A DNA stretch of 64,000 bases from Chryseobacterium sp. FH1 (GCF_000735135.1 NZ_JPLZ01000001.1:62001-126000); one strand, 5' to 3'. Numbered from the stretch's first letter, positions 24,218-34,269 are shown. The notes: generated from the sequence alone by a model not told the origin. Numbers and translations: made by a program.

Positions 24218-26224
24218 TTATTGCCTCGTCAAAATCATCGCAACACCACCACTTCTCGCCAAGTCAACCGACAAGATCGTTTTGCTGTCCACTTCTTTCT
24301 CCTCGATGATGATTGGATACGGATTCGTTTCGTAATCGGCTCCTTTCCCGTCACGGAAGATCTTCGCTTTGTATTTTTTATTTGGATCCAGGAACTTCAA
24401 ATCTAGTTTTACAGTTCTTGCATCTTTGTTGGTAATGCTTCCCAGGAACCAATTATCGGTCGCTTTATCTCTTCTGGCAATCGTCACAAACTCACCGATC
24501 TTCGCATCCGGAACTACCGTTTTGCTCCAATCTGTCGGGCAAGAGGTGATGAATTCGAAAGCTGGATTGTTCTCATAATTCTCAATCATATCAGACGCCA
24601 TCTGAAGCGGACTGTAGATGACAACTGACAATGCCAACTGTTTCGCCAAGGTCGTGTGAACCTTCGTATTTGGCAATACAGGATTTGTGAAATTGAAAGT
24701 TCCCGGCGTGAAGTCGATTGGACCAGCCAAACCTCTCGTAAAAGGAATAATGGTCGTATGTTCTGGCGGATTGCCTCCATCTTTGGACCAAGCATCCCAT
24801 TCCTGACCTCTCACGCCTTCCTGCGTCATCAGATTCGGGAGTGTTCTCTGCAAGCCTGTCGGCATTACGGGTTCGTGATTGTCGATCATTATTTTGTGCT
24901 TCGCCGCTTCCTCAATGACTTTTCTGTAATGGCGAACGCCGTATTGGCTGCTGTGTGGTTGTTTGCCATCCAATTTTCCGCCAACATAGCCTGTTTTCAC
25001 TACATCAACACCGTACTTTTTGTAATAAGCAAAAGCATCGCTCATCTGGTTTTCGTAATTCACGGTGTTTCCTGCCGTCTCGTGGTGACCGATCAAGGTT
25101 ACATTTTTGGATTTCGCGTAATCTGTGATCTTCTTGATGTCAAAATCTGGATACGGTTCTGTAAACTTGAAATCTTTCCAATCTTCCCAACCTTTGTTCC
25201 AGCCTTCTACCAAAACACCAGAGAAATTATGTTTCGCAGCAAAGTCAATATATCTCAAGACATTCTCGGTATTTGCACCGTGTTTTGGTCCGGCTTTCCA
25301 AGTGTACTTTTCCATATGGATCGCCCACCAGATGCCGATGTATCTTCCAGGTTTGATCCACGACACGTCTCCAAGTTTGTTTGGTTCGTTCAGATTCAAC
25401 ATCAATCTAGAAAGCATCAAGTCACCTGCAGAATTGGCAATAATCATTGTTCTCCAAGGTGTGTTAAAAGGCGCTTTCGCAAAAACTTTCTCGCCAGTTG
25501 CCCAAGGTGTCAAATAACTTTTTAGTTTGGTTGAATTTCCAACTTTTGCAAGATTCATTGAAGCGTAATCGGTTAGATTTGCTTGATGAACGGTGAGGAA
25601 CAAGCCTGACTTGGTTTCCATCGTCAAAGGCGTTGCAACTGTGTCTATCTTTGAAATTGGATTGGACTTGAACAAGCCTTCGTAAAATTCTGTATTGTAA
25701 GGAATCGACCAGGTTTTGTGGTCCTCAGGAAAATTGAATTCCGTCAACTCATCCATTATGACAAATTCATTCAGATTCTTTTGTTTAGGAAATTCGTATC
25801 GGAAACCGAAGCCGTCGTCATAAACTTTAAAATCGATGATGAATTCTCTGGAAAGCTTTGAATTGTCCTTAACCAAGACCTTCATCTCGTTGTAATGGTT
25901 TCGAACCTCGATCTCTTCGCCCCAAGGTTGCTTCCAGGTTTCATCAAACTTAGAATGAGAAATATTCTTCACAGAAAGATTGTCCTTAAGCGAACCATCT
26001 TTCAATTCAAATCCTAGAAAAGATGGATTTAGAATGGATTTTCCTCCTTTGGAAACTTTGTAATAGATCTTGGATTTGTCCAATCCTACTTCCAAGACGA
26101 TCTTCCCATCGGGTGACTTGACTTTGCTATTCTTGAGAGTCTGTGCGAATGTCAGTGGTGAAAATCCCATCAACACGACAAACAGGCAGAAGACCTTGAG
26201 CAGATCTTTGTGGTGTCCTTTCAT
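24218..26224 (-). CDS. glycoside hydrolase family 97, SusB-like alpha-glucosidase
   Basis: Exported 668-residue enzyme (signal peptide to FAQ, residue 28). It has the GH97 layout: N-terminal super-beta-sandwich, central TIM barrel (GVLVEGWNKGWEDW, TPYPDFD-like EPYPDFDIKKI, GHHETAGNTVNYE) and C-terminal all-beta domain. VVKTGYVGG, where retaining members carry the nucleophile Asp, and E451 in DNHEPVMPTGLQRT followed by TQEGVRGQEW match the inverting, calcium-dependent SusB subgroup acting on alpha-glucosides. No SusC/SusD pair or starch regulator is in the window, so this is an orphan copy or part of a split system. Confidence 0.93.
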   Translation of the reverse strand: MKGHHKDLLKVFCLFVVLMGFSPLTFAQTLKNSKVKSPDGKIVLEVGLDKSKIYYKVSKGGKSILNPSFLGFELKDGSLKDNLSVKNISHSKFDETWKQPWGEEIEVRNHYNEMKVLVKDNSKLSREFIIDFKVYDDGFGFRYEFPKQKNLNEFVIMDELTEFNFPEDHKTWSIPYNTEFYEGLFKSNPISKIDTVATPLTMETKSGLFLTVHQANLTDYASMNLAKVGNSTKLKSYLTPWATGEKVFAKAPFNTPWRTMIIANSAGDLMLSRLMLNLNEPNKLGDVSWIKPGRYIGIWWAIHMEKYTWKAGPKHGANTENVLRYIDFAAKHNFSGVLVEGWNKGWEDWKDFKFTEPYPDFDIKKITDYAKSKNVTLIGHHETAGNTVNYENQMSDAFAYYKKYGVDVVKTGYVGGKLDGKQPHSSQYGVRHYRKVIEEAAKHKIMIDNHEPVMPTGLQRTLPNLMTQEGVRGQEWDAWSKDGGNPPEHTTIIPFTRGLAGPIDFTPGTFNFTNPVLPNTKVHTTLAKQLALSVVIYSPLQMASDMIENYENNPAFEFITSCPTDWSKTVVPDAKIGEFVTIARRDKATDNWFLGSITNKDARTVKLDLKFLDPNKKYKAKIFRDGKGADYETNPYPIIIEEKEVDSKTILSVDLARSGGVAMILTRQ

Positions 26225-26255
26225 TAATATTATTTTTAAGGTTTATATATATCTA

Positions 26256-26263
26256 CAAAAATA
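26256..26263 (-). promoter_or_regulatory. -7 box for the GH97 gene
   Basis: The minus strand reads TATTTTTG, 31 nt before the start codon. The nearest TTG is only 12 bp upstream, which is too close for a standard -33. Confidence 0.45.
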
Positions 26264-26282
26264 CACTATTGAAATCAACCCA

Positions 26283-26315
26283 TAAAAAAAACCATCCCTA
26301 AAAGAGATGGTTTTA
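26283..26315 (-). terminator. terminator of the ribosomal/rpoA transcript
   Basis: An 8-bp stem AAACCATC/GATGGTTT followed on the minus strand by a T run, 20 nt after the rplQ stop. Confidence 0.85.
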
Positions 26316-26335
26316 TATTTAAAAACTTAGAATTC

Positions 26336-26854
26336 TTATTCTTCAGTTTTTTCTTCTGTAGAAGTTTCAGCAGCAGTCGTTTCTTCAACTTTAGCTTCAG
26401 TAGCTTCCACAGTAGCAGTTTCCTTTTTAGGAGCTGCAGTAGATCTTCTACTTCTTCTAGTTGTTTTCTTCTCTTCTGCATTTGGATTGTAGATCTCGTT
26501 GAAATCTACCAACTCAATCATTGCCATATCTGCAGCATCACCAAGTCTGAAACCAGTTTTGATGATTCTTGTGTAACCACCGTTTCTTTCAGCGATTTTA
26601 GGAGCTACAGTTCTGAACAATTCAGTTACAGCTTCTTTGCTTTGTAGGTAAGAGAAAACTGTTCTTCTATTGTGAGTTGTATCTTCTTTAGCTTTTGTAA
26701 GGAGTGGTTCCACGTAAACTCTTAAAGCTTTCGCTTTAGCAACAGTGGTGTTGATTCTTTTATGTTCAATTAGTGAACAAGCCATATTAGCAAGCATTGC
26801 TTTTCTATGAGGGGCTGTTCTCCCTAAGTGATTTATTTTTTTACCGTGTCTCAT
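26336..26854 (-). CDS. rplQ: 50S ribosomal protein bL17
   Basis: Large-subunit protein, last gene of the cluster. [21 protein letters not shown] and [13 protein letters not shown] are family signatures. At 172 residues it is longer than the usual 120-130 because of a low-complexity tail of about 50 residues rich in Ala, Glu, Thr and Lys (after [14 protein letters not shown]). Such tails are found in other Bacteroidota L17 proteins. It starts 8 nt after rpoA. Confidence 0.97.
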   Translation of the reverse strand: MRHGKKINHLGRTAPHRKAMLANMACSLIEHKRINTTVAKAKALRVYVEPLLTKAKEDTTHNRRTVFSYLQSKEAVTELFRTVAPKIAERNGGYTRIIKTGFRLGDAADMAMIELVDFNEIYNPNAEEKKTTRRSRRSTAAPKKETATVEATEAKVEETTAAETSTEEKTEE

Positions 26855-26862
26855 TGTAAGGA

Positions 26863-27858
26863 TTATTTATCAGCGTCTAACTTATATTTTGCAACATCAA
26901 ACCCGAAATTAAGTCCTTTTGAGTGAACCAATTCTTCAAGTTCTGTTAAAGATTTTTTACCAAAATTTCTGAATTTCATCAAATCAGATTTACTGAAAGA
27001 TACCAATTCTCCAAGCGTTTCTACTTCAGCTGCTTTTAGACAGTTTAGGGCTCTTACAGAAAGATCCATATCTGCTAATTTTGACTTAAGAAGTTGTCTT
27101 GTGTGAAGGGTTTCTTCATCATATTGGATAGAAGCTTTTACAGCCTCTGTCTCTAATGTGATTCTCTCATCGGAGAACAACATAAAGTGATAGATCAAGA
27201 TCTTAGAAGCTTCTGTTAAAGCGTTCTGAGGTGTGATAGATCCATCAGTCTCAATATCCAATACTAATTTTTCGTAATCTGTTTTTTGCTCTACACGGTA
27301 ATTTTCGATACTATACTGTACTTTCTTGATAGGTGTAAAGATAGAGTCGATAGCAATGGTCCCAACAGGCGCATTGTTTGATTTGTTCTGATCGCTCGGA
27401 ACATATCCTCTTCCTTTTTCTACGTTGAAAGTAATTTCAAACGTTACATCTTTAGCCAAAGTTGCGATAACCAAATCTGGGTTAAGGATCTCAAAATTAA
27501 CGATTGAGTCTCCTAGATCTCCAGCAGTTACGACTTCTTTCCCAGTGATCTTTGCAGTGATCTGCTCGCTTCCTGGATTTTCAGTTTTTGATTTAAGACG
27601 AAGTTGTTTAAGATTAAGAATGATTTCAGTAACATCTTCGATCACTCCTGGTATAGTTGAAAATTCGTGCTCTACGCCTTCTATTTTGATAGATGAAATA
27701 GCATATCCTTCCAGAGAAGATAATAAAACTCTTCTCAATGCATTACCGATTGTAAGCCCGAAACCTTGTTCAAGAGGTCTGAATTCAAATTGACCTTTAA
27801 AATCAGTCGAGTTTAAAAGGATTACTTTATCGGGTTTTATAAATGTTAAAATTGCCAT
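26863..27858 (-). CDS. rpoA: DNA-directed RNA polymerase subunit alpha
   Basis: Scaffold of RNA polymerase assembly. The N-terminal domain has [25 protein letters not shown] and the C-terminal domain has [16 protein letters not shown] start it at the ATG at 27858 (331 residues, [12 protein letters not shown]), the normal family N-terminus, in preference to the upstream in-frame ATG at 27873. It sits between rpsD and rplQ, the usual order. Confidence 0.98.
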   Translation of the reverse strand: MAILTFIKPDKVILLNSTDFKGQFEFRPLEQGFGLTIGNALRRVLLSSLEGYAISSIKIEGVEHEFSTIPGVIEDVTEIILNLKQLRLKSKTENPGSEQITAKITGKEVVTAGDLGDSIVNFEILNPDLVIATLAKDVTFEITFNVEKGRGYVPSDQNKSNNAPVGTIAIDSIFTPIKKVQYSIENYRVEQKTDYEKLVLDIETDGSITPQNALTEASKILIYHFMLFSDERITLETEAVKASIQYDEETLHTRQLLKSKLADMDLSVRALNCLKAAEVETLGELVSFSKSDLMKFRNFGKKSLTELEELVHSKGLNFGFDVAKYKLDADK

Positions 27859-27889
27859 AGTCTGGTTGAGCAAAAATTTGAAAAAATTA

Positions 27890-28498
27890 TTATTTAGAGT
27901 ATAATTCGACGATTAACTGTTCTTTGATGTCCTCAGGAATCTGAATTCTCTCAGGCGCAGTCGTAAAAGTACCAGTTTTTTTCTCGTCATTGAATTGTAA
28001 CCACTCATAATTTGCTTTGTAAGCTAGAGCGTCAGCAATTACTTCAAGAGATTTTGATTTCTCTCTGATTGCAATCACGTCACCAGCTTTTAGCAAATAA
28101 GAAGGAATGTTTACTAGCTCTCCGTTCACAGTGATGTGTCTGTGAGAAACCAATTGTCTAGCTCCAGCTCTGGTTTTAGCAAAACCTAATCTGAAAACGA
28201 CGTTATCCAATCTTGATTCGCAAAGTTGCAATAGGACTTCACCTGTTACCCCTTTACTTCTATGAGCTTTGTCGAAAAGGTTAGCAAATTGTTTCTCAAG
28301 GATACCGTACGTGTACTTAGCTTTTTGCTTTTCCATCAACTGTACTGCATACTCAGATTTCTTTGATCCTCTTCTTTTGTTTGCACCGTGTTGTCCAGGT
28401 GGTTGATTTTTTCTTTTCTCGAAGTTTTTGTCATCTCCGAAAATTGCTTGACCAAATTTTCTAGCAATTTTTGTTTTAGGGCCAATATATCTTGCCAT
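27890..28498 (-). CDS. rpsD: 30S ribosomal protein uS4
   Basis: A 202-residue primary 16S rRNA binder with an S4 RNA-binding fold ([29 protein letters not shown]). Begins [16 protein letters not shown]. In the standard rpsM-rpsK-rpsD-rpoA order. Confidence 0.98.
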   Translation of the reverse strand: MARYIGPKTKIARKFGQAIFGDDKNFEKRKNQPPGQHGANKRRGSKKSEYAVQLMEKQKAKYTYGILEKQFANLFDKAHRSKGVTGEVLLQLCESRLDNVVFRLGFAKTRAGARQLVSHRHITVNGELVNIPSYLLKAGDVIAIREKSKSLEVIADALAYKANYEWLQFNDEKKTGTFTTAPERIQIPEDIKEQLIVELYSK

Positions 28499-28522
28499 TG
28501 TTTTAGATTTGAGGTTAAAAGA

Positions 28523-28912
28523 TTATACTCTTCTTCTTTTAGGTGGACGACATCCATTGTGTGGCATAGGCGTCACGTCAACGATCTCGCTTACTTCAAT
28601 CCCTGAGTTGTGTAGTGTTCTGATTGCAGACTCTCTACCAGCACCTGGACCTTTTACAAACACCTTAACTCTTCTAAGACCAGCTTCGAAAGCTACCTGA
28701 GAACAGTTTTCTGCAGCCATTTGAGCTGCGAATGGAGTATTCTTTTTAGAACCTCTGAAACCCATTTTACCGGCAGAAGCCCAAGAGATAACTTCTCCTG
28801 CTTTATTTGTTAAAGAAATGATGATGTTATTGAAAGAAGCTTGAATATGCGCTTCACCAATAGCCTCAACTTTTACTTTTCTTTTCTTAACTACTTTTGT
28901 TTGTTTTGCCAT
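28523..28912 (-). CDS. rpsK: 30S ribosomal protein uS11
   Basis: A 129-residue platform protein. [21 protein letters not shown] and the C-terminal [12 protein letters not shown] are diagnostic. Confidence 0.98.
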   Translation of the reverse strand: MAKQTKVVKKRKVKVEAIGEAHIQASFNNIIISLTNKAGEVISWASAGKMGFRGSKKNTPFAAQMAAENCSQVAFEAGLRRVKVFVKGPGAGRESAIRTLHNSGIEVSEIVDVTPMPHNGCRPPKRRRV

Positions 28913-28924
28913 AATTCCTAACGA

Positions 28925-29302
28925 TTATTTACTTGCTTTTTTCTTGTTAGCAACTGTTTTTCTCTTTCCTTTACGGGTTCTAGAGTTGTTTTTCGTTCTC
29001 TGGCCTCTTAAAGGTAGTCCTAGTCTGTGACGTATTCCTCGTTGGCATCCAATGTCCATCAATCGCTTGATGTTCAATTGCACTTCAGAACGCAATTCTC
29101 CTTCAACTTTGATGTTGTCTAAGATATAAGTTCTGATTGCTGCCAATTCATCGTCATTCCATTCGTTGACTTTCTTGTCTTCGCTGATTCCAGCGCTTTT
29201 CAAAATTTCTGAAGCTGTTCTTCTTCCAACACCGTAGATGTAAGTAAGACCGATAACGCCTCTTTTGTTCTTTGGTAAATCAATACCTGAAATTCTCGCC
29301 AT
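28925..29302 (-). CDS. rpsM: 30S ribosomal protein uS13
   Basis: A 125-residue head protein contacting tRNA and the 50S bridge. [20 protein letters not shown] at the start and [20 protein letters not shown] near the basic C-terminus match the family. Confidence 0.98.
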   Translation of the reverse strand: MARISGIDLPKNKRGVIGLTYIYGVGRRTASEILKSAGISEDKKVNEWNDDELAAIRTYILDNIKVEGELRSEVQLNIKRLMDIGCQRGIRHRLGLPLRGQRTKNNSRTRKGKRKTVANKKKASK

Positions 29303-29316
29303 AATTTAATTGGTTC

Positions 29317-29433
29317 TTAACCTTGTCTTTGTTTAAATTTAGGGTTCTTTTTGTTGATCACGAAAAGCACGCCTTTTCTACGTACAATCTTGCAATCAGC
29401 ACTTCTTTTTTTGATAGATGCTCTAACCTTCAT
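29317..29433 (-). CDS. rpmJ: 50S ribosomal protein bL36, zinc-free form
   Basis: A 38-residue protein ([20 protein letters not shown] to KFKQRQG) between infA and rpsM, its normal place. Zinc-binding L36 has three Cys and a His; here only C14 remains (the first Cys position is Ser/Ala and the C-terminal pair is replaced by Asn and Phe-context residues), so it is a C-minus variant that should not hold zinc. Confidence 0.95.
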   Translation of the reverse strand: MKVRASIKKRSADCKIVRRKGVLFVINKKNPKFKQRQG

Positions 29434-29443
29434 TTTGTTATTT

Positions 29444-29659
29444 TTAATATCTAAAAGTTATTCTCCCTTTAGTTAAGTCATAAGGAGAGAGTTCGAGTCT
29501 TACCTTGTCTCCAGGTAAGAGTTTAATATAATGCATTCTCATTTTACCAGAAATATGGGCAATCAATACGTGCCCATTTTCTAGCTCTACACGGAACTGC
29601 GCGTTCGAAAGTGCTTCCGTGATCACGCCGTCTTGTTCTATATGTTTCTGTTTAGCCAT
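29444..29659 (-). CDS. infA: translation initiation factor IF-1
   Basis: A 71-residue OB-fold protein that binds the ribosomal A site during initiation. [20 protein letters not shown] and the C-terminal [15 protein letters not shown] are typical. It follows secY by 8 nt. Confidence 0.98.
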   Translation of the reverse strand: MAKQKHIEQDGVITEALSNAQFRVELENGHVLIAHISGKMRMHYIKLLPGDKVRLELSPYDLTKGRITFRY

Positions 29660-29667
29660 TTATTCTA

Positions 29668-31047
29668 TTAAGAGTTTGATGATCTTGATAATTTAGATTG
29701 CATCAACCCATCATAATGATGGTTCAGCAGATACGTGTTAATTTGTTGAACAGTGTCTAAGACAACACCCACCATAATTAACAACGATGTACCCCCAAAA
29801 AAGAGAGCAAATCTATCTGTCTGAACAAACGCTCCGTGCACTACTGCCGGAAGGACTGCAAAGATAGATAAAAAAATTGCACCTGGCAAGGTTATCTTGG
29901 ATAAAATATCATCCAGGTAATCTGCCGTTTCTTTTCCAGGTCTTACTTTCGGGATCAACCCACCATTACGCTTCAAATCATCAGCCATCTGATTCACCGG
30001 AATGGTAATTGCCGTATAGAAAAATGAGAATATTATAATCAATAATGCAAACAATACATTGTACTGCCAGCTAAAAACATTTTTGAAACCAGCCAAAAAC
30101 GTGTTAGATTCATCAACTTTTGTAAGCAATCCCGGTACAAACATCAATGCTTGAGCAAAGATGATTGGCATTACACCCGCTGCATTCACCTTCAATGGGA
30201 TCCATTGTCTAGCGCCATCCATCAAGTTTCTGCTTACGCCACCTCTTGCTTGGGCTCTACTTACATACTGGATTGGAATCTTTCTTACTGCAACCGATAA
30301 GATAATCGCTAGTAAAATGACCAATAGCCAGAAGATAATCTCTATCAAAATCATAATAGTTCCTAAGCCACCTTTACCATTCTGTGTCAAAACTTCCTGA
30401 TAAAAAGCTGTAGGAAGATCCGCAAGGATACCCACCATAATCAAAATAGAAATACCATTACCAATCCCTTTGTCCGTAATCTTCTCTCCCAACCACATTG
30501 CAAATACAGAACCTGCTACCAGGATAATGATACTTGGCAACCAGAACATCACAGAGTTTGGATCTATGTAATATGCTGATGCAAATTGTGAATAAGGCAA
30601 GAAAAATTGCGTCACCGATGTCAAATAGGAAGGCGCTTGTACAAGACAAACGGCAATCGTCAACCATCTGGTGATCTGGTTCAAAGTGTTTCTTCCACTC
30701 TCTCCATCTTTCTGCAACTTCTGAAGATATGGGATCGCCATACCCATCAGCTGTACAATAATCGATGCAGAAATGTATGGCATAATTCCTAGTGCCATAA
30801 TGGAAGCACGGCTAAATGCTCCACCTGTGAAAGATGACAATAAACCCAAAAGGCCGGCACCTTGTTGGTTCCCGCCTTGGTTTTGATAATGTTGTAGTAA
30901 GTTTCCTACTTCTGCCGTATTAATTGCAGGAAGAGAAACATACGATGCGAATCTATACACAAGGACCAACAAAAGCGTCAAGCCAATTTTGTCTCTAAGC
31001 TCTTTTAGGCTCCAAATGTTTTTTAGTGTTTGTATAAATTCTTTCAT
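29668..31047 (-). CDS. secY: preprotein translocase subunit SecY
   Basis: Channel-forming subunit of the Sec translocon in the inner membrane, 459 residues, about ten membrane segments. NIWSLKELRDKIGLTLLLVLVY (first helix), GIMPYISASIIVQL (plug and second helix) and GGLIPKVRPGKETADYLDDI are signatures. Encoded between rplO and infA as usual. Confidence 0.98.
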   Translation of the reverse strand: MKEFIQTLKNIWSLKELRDKIGLTLLLVLVYRFASYVSLPAINTAEVGNLLQHYQNQGGNQQGAGLLGLLSSFTGGAFSRASIMALGIMPYISASIIVQLMGMAIPYLQKLQKDGESGRNTLNQITRWLTIAVCLVQAPSYLTSVTQFFLPYSQFASAYYIDPNSVMFWLPSIIILVAGSVFAMWLGEKITDKGIGNGISILIMVGILADLPTAFYQEVLTQNGKGGLGTIMILIEIIFWLLVILLAIILSVAVRKIPIQYVSRAQARGGVSRNLMDGARQWIPLKVNAAGVMPIIFAQALMFVPGLLTKVDESNTFLAGFKNVFSWQYNVLFALLIIIFSFFYTAITIPVNQMADDLKRNGGLIPKVRPGKETADYLDDILSKITLPGAIFLSIFAVLPAVVHGAFVQTDRFALFFGGTSLLIMVGVVLDTVQQINTYLLNHHYDGLMQSKLSRSSNS

Positions 31048-31057
31048 CAGTTAATAA

Positions 31058-31510
31058 TTAAAGAGTCGTGATTGCTTTACCTCCAGCTTTGTTGATTGCT
31101 TCTTCAGCAGATTTAGTAAACTTGTCAGCAGTGATAGAAATACCAGATTTCAAGTCACCTCTTCCTAAGATTTTTACTAATTCGTTTTTAGATGCAAGAC
31201 CGTTTTCTACCAATACGTCTCTGGTGATTTCACCAGTGATGTTTTTAGTATCGATCAAAGTTTGGATTGTATCAAGATTGATTGCTCTGAACTCTTTTCT
31301 ATTAACGTTTTTGAAACCAAATTTTGGTAATCTTCTTTGCAAAGGCATCTGTCCACCTTCGAAACCGATTTTCTGAGAATAACCAGCTCTAGCTTTTTGA
31401 CCTTTATGTCCTTTTGTTGAAGTACCACCGTATCCACTTCCCTGACCTCTACCAATTCTTTTTGTGCTGAATGTAGAACCAGTTGATGGTTTTAAGTTAT
31501 TTAAATTCAT
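31058..31510 (-). CDS. rplO: 50S ribosomal protein uL15
   Basis: Start chosen at the ATG at 31510 (MNLNNLKPSTGSTFSTKRIG, 150 residues); 21 upstream in-frame codons are not family-like. GRGQGSGYGGTSTKGHKGQK is the characteristic Gly-rich basic N-terminus, followed by the FEGGQMPLQRRLPKFGF segment. Confidence 0.97.
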   Translation of the reverse strand: MNLNNLKPSTGSTFSTKRIGRGQGSGYGGTSTKGHKGQKARAGYSQKIGFEGGQMPLQRRLPKFGFKNVNRKEFRAINLDTIQTLIDTKNITGEITRDVLVENGLASKNELVKILGRGDLKSGISITADKFTKSAEEAINKAGGKAITTL

Positions 31511-31595
31511 TGTTGTATTGAATATTATGAGATTAAAAGATTTGAGTTTTGAGATCGAAGAACAAGCCTTCAATCTCGTCTCTCATGATCTATTA

Positions 31596-31772
31596 TTATT
31601 TTTGAACTTCTAATAAGTGGCTCACAGCAGCGATCATTCCTAAGATGGAAGGCGTAGCTTCGTGCTCTACTACTTGGTGAAGTTTTTTGAATCCTAAAGC
31701 TTCAAGCGTTCTTTTTTGGGTCTTAGATCTGTTAATAGCGCTTCTAACTTGTTTTACTCTAATTGTTGCCAT
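31596..31772 (-). CDS. rpmD: 50S ribosomal protein uL30
   Basis: A 58-residue protein MATIRVKQVRSAINRSKTQK, then TLEALGFKKLHQVVEHEATP. It sits between rpsE and rplO, its standard position. The coding length is clear from the sequence, with TAA at 31596-31598. Confidence 0.95.
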   Translation of the reverse strand: MATIRVKQVRSAINRSKTQKRTLEALGFKKLHQVVEHEATPSILGMIAAVSHLLEVQK

Positions 31773-31783
31773 TATTATATTTA

Positions 31784-32302
31784 TTAACCGTTAAACACTT
31801 TATCTAAAGAAACTCCTCTCATTCTTGCAATCTCTTCTGGTCTTCTGATGTCCAACAATGCATTGAAAGTAGCTTTCACCACATTGTGCGGGTTAGAAGA
31901 ACCTTTAGATTTTGACAATACATCGTGTACACCTGCAGATTCTAGTACTGCACGTACTGCACCACCAGCGATAAGTCCTGTACCGTGAGACGCAGGTCTC
32001 AAGAAGATATCAGCACCACCATATCTTGCAGAGGTCTGGTGAGGAATTGTATGGTTGATAACAGGAACTTTCACTAAGTTTTTCTTAGCATCTTCAACAG
32101 CTTTCGCGATTGCAGAAGCAACTTCTTTAGATTTACCTAGTCCGTAACCGATGATTCCGTCCTCGTTTCCTACAACAACAATTGCAGAAAATCCGAAAGC
32201 TCTACCACCTTTGGTCACTTTAGTTACTCTGTTAACATCAACTAGACGATCTTTTAATTCTAATCCTCCAGGTTTAACTCTTTCTATATTACTATCTACC
32301 AT
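31784..32302 (-). CDS. rpsE: 30S ribosomal protein uS5
   Basis: Start chosen at the ATG at 32302 ([20 protein letters not shown], 172 residues); the longer frame to 32359 runs into the rplR end. [20 protein letters not shown] and the C-terminal [16 protein letters not shown] are family features. S5 helps decoding accuracy. Confidence 0.97.
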   Translation of the reverse strand: MVDSNIERVKPGGLELKDRLVDVNRVTKVTKGGRAFGFSAIVVVGNEDGIIGYGLGKSKEVASAIAKAVEDAKKNLVKVPVINHTIPHQTSARYGGADIFLRPASHGTGLIAGGAVRAVLESAGVHDVLSKSKGSSNPHNVVKATFNALLDIRRPEEIARMRGVSLDKVFNG

Positions 32303-32321
32303 GTTTTCTGAATTTTTAAAA

Positions 32322-32675
32322 TTAGAATTTAAGACCAGCTTCTCTAGCACCGTCAGCAAGAGCTTTCACTCTACCGTGGTACACGAATCCGTTTCTGTCA
32401 AATACAATATTCTCGATACCAGCTGCTTTTGCCTTTTCAGCAATCGCTTTACCTACGGCTGTAGATACTTCTGTTTTTGTACCCTTAGCGTCTACTCCTT
32501 TATCTCTAGAGGAAGCAGATACTAATGTTTTACCTTCTTTATCATCTACTAATTGTGCGTAGATCTCTTTATTACTTTTGAATACAGATAATCTTGGTAA
32601 TGTAGCAGATCCTGAGATCTTACCTCTTACTCTTCTTTTGATTCTGTTTCTCTTCTCAACTTTTGTTAATGCCAT
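32322..32675 (-). CDS. rplR: 50S ribosomal protein uL18
   Basis: A 117-residue 5S rRNA-binding protein. [33 protein letters not shown] and the C-terminal [17 protein letters not shown] are diagnostic. Confidence 0.98.
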   Translation of the reverse strand: MALTKVEKRNRIKRRVRGKISGSATLPRLSVFKSNKEIYAQLVDDKEGKTLVSASSRDKGVDAKGTKTEVSTAVGKAIAEKAKAAGIENIVFDRNGFVYHGRVKALADGAREAGLKF

Positions 32676-32686
32676 TTTCTTAAATT

Positions 32687-33232
32687 TTATGCAGATTTAC
32701 CGGCTTTTCTTCTAATGATTTCACCTACGAACCTAACACCTTTTCCTTTGTACGGCTCAGGCTTTCTGAAAGATCTGATCTTTGCAGCCACCATTCCAAG
32801 AAGTTGATTATCGTAAGAAGATAATGTAACGATCGGGTTTTTCCCTTTTTCAGTCAATGTATCTAGTACAACTTCTTTTGGAAGTTCTAGAACGATACCG
32901 TGAGAGAATCCAAGAGCCAATTCTAATCTTTGGCCATTGTGAGACGCTCTGTATCCAACTCCTACCAATTCTAATTTCTTAGTAAATCCTGTAGTAGTAC
33001 CAACAATCATGTTGTTGACTAGCGCGCGGTACAAACCGTGAAGCGCTTTGTGCTCTTTTGAGTCAGAAGGTCGGCTGAACGTAAGTACGCCGTCTTCCTG
33101 TGTGAAGGTGATCCCTCCTGTAAGTTCCTGGATCAATTCGCCCTTTGGACCTTTAACTGTTACAACGTTATCTTTTTGAGAGATTGTAACACCAGCAGGA
33201 ACTTCTATAATTGCTTTACCAATTCTTGACAT
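32687..33232 (-). CDS. rplF: 50S ribosomal protein uL6
   Basis: A 181-residue protein with two repeats of the L6 fold: [18 protein letters not shown] at the start and the C-terminal [20 protein letters not shown] motif near the sarcin-ricin loop. Confidence 0.98.
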   Translation of the reverse strand: MSRIGKAIIEVPAGVTISQKDNVVTVKGPKGELIQELTGGITFTQEDGVLTFSRPSDSKEHKALHGLYRALVNNMIVGTTTGFTKKLELVGVGYRASHNGQRLELALGFSHGIVLELPKEVVLDTLTEKGKNPIVTLSSYDNQLLGMVAAKIRSFRKPEPYKGKGVRFVGEIIRRKAGKSA

Positions 33233-33250
33233 TTTCCTTGTTTTAAAAAA

Positions 33251-33649
33251 TTAATATACGTAGCAAATTACTTCACCTCCTACTTTCTCTTGTCTCGCTT
33301 TTTTATCTGTCATTACTCCTCTAGAAGTAGAGATAATAGCTACACCTAATCCGTTAAGTACTCTTGGAAGTTCTGTAGAACCTTTGTACTGTCTTAGACC
33401 TGGTCTAGAAGCTCTTTGGATAGACTTGATAGCCGGCTTGCTAGTTTGCTTGTCGTACTTAAGAGCGATCTTGATCGTTCCTTGAACCGCGCTATCCTCG
33501 AACTTGTAGTTCAAGATGTAACCTTGGTCAAAAAGAATTTTCGTAAGCTCTTTTTTGATTTTTGATGCAGGAATTTCCACCACTTTGTGGCCTGCGCTTT
33601 GTGCGTTCCTTACTCTTGTTAGGAAATCTGAAATTGGATCTGTTACCAT
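33251..33649 (-). CDS. rpsH: 30S ribosomal protein uS8
   Basis: A 132-residue primary 16S rRNA binder: DPISDFLTRVRNAQSAGHKV at the start and GVAIISTSRGVMTDKKARQE near the C-terminus. In E. coli S8 represses its own operon. Here it is the first gene after a 349-bp gap with promoter and terminator signals, so it probably heads a transcription unit with a leader of about 210 nt. Confidence 0.98.
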   Translation of the reverse strand: MVTDPISDFLTRVRNAQSAGHKVVEIPASKIKKELTKILFDQGYILNYKFEDSAVQGTIKIALKYDKQTSKPAIKSIQRASRPGLRQYKGSTELPRVLNGLGVAIISTSRGVMTDKKARQEKVGGEVICYVY

Positions 33650-33876
33650 TTCTTTGTTTTAAATTATTGGTTAATGACAATCAGTATTGAAAAGACTTGA
33701 AGATTAAAGACTTATGTGGATCCGAATAATTCTTCACCCGATCTCTTTACCTTCAGTATCTCAACAACTTAATTGTCACTTTGATTTTCTTAATTTCATT
33801 ATATTCTAATAAACAAAGTCAAAAAGAATAATAGTCACCCAGAGAAATAATAATTTTCTGAGCGGGTGCAAAAGTA
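33650..33876 (-). promoter_or_regulatory. promoter and long leader of the rpsH unit
   Basis: The minus strand has a -7 box TACTTTTG at 33869-33876, without an obvious -33 TTG. The leader then runs about 210 nt to rpsH. Near its 5' end a hairpin can form between CACCC (33863-33867 region) and GGGTG (about 33837), with inner CAGAAA/TTTCTCTG pairing. The rest shows no open reading frame. An r-protein-responsive leader is possible but unproven. Confidence 0.5.
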
Positions 33877-33948
33877 CAAAAAAAATTAATAGTATCTATT
33901 TTTTTCTTTGTCCTTGAGTCGATTCAATTTATCCTCTATTTATTAAAA

Positions 33949-33984
33949 TACAGCTGACTTATAAAAATATAGAAGTCAGCTGTA
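33949..33984 (-). terminator. hairpin terminator after rpsN
   Basis: A perfect 12-bp stem TACAGCTGACTT/AAGTCAGCTGTA with a 12-nt loop, followed on the minus strand by TTTTAATAAATAG. It lies 14 nt after the rpsN stop and could end the upstream ribosomal transcript wholly or partly. Confidence 0.7.
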
Positions 33985-33998
33985 AAAATTTTAATTGC

Positions 33999-34268
33999 TT
34001 ACCAACTAGCTTTTTTCACGCCTGGGATAAGTCCGTTGTTTGCCATTTCTCTGAAAGTTACTCTGGAAATTCCGAATGTTCTCATATATCCTCTAGGTCT
34101 TCCTGTCAATTTACATCTGTTGTGCAATCTTACAGGAGAAGCATTTTTAGGTAACTTCTGTAGTGCATCATAATCTCCAGCTTCTTTCAAAGCTTTTCTT
34201 TTTTCAGCATATTTAGCTACAGTAGCTTCTCTTTTGCGCTCACGCGCTTTCATTGATTCTTTAGCCAT
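33999..34268 (-). CDS. rpsN: 30S ribosomal protein uS14, zinc-free form
   Basis: An 89-residue long-type S14 without the CxxC zinc ribbon: [20 protein letters not shown], then [20 protein letters not shown] and the C-terminal [11 protein letters not shown]. The start lies 1 nt after the rplE stop, so the two are tightly coupled. Confidence 0.98.
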   Translation of the reverse strand: MAKESMKARERKREATVAKYAEKRKALKEAGDYDALQKLPKNASPVRLHNRCKLTGRPRGYMRTFGISRVTFREMANNGLIPGVKKASW

Positions 34269-34269
34269 C

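Noticed and set aside
24586-25525. Long plus-strand and alternate minus-strand open frames within GH97
   Set aside because: They are alternative frames of the clear GH97 coding sequence.
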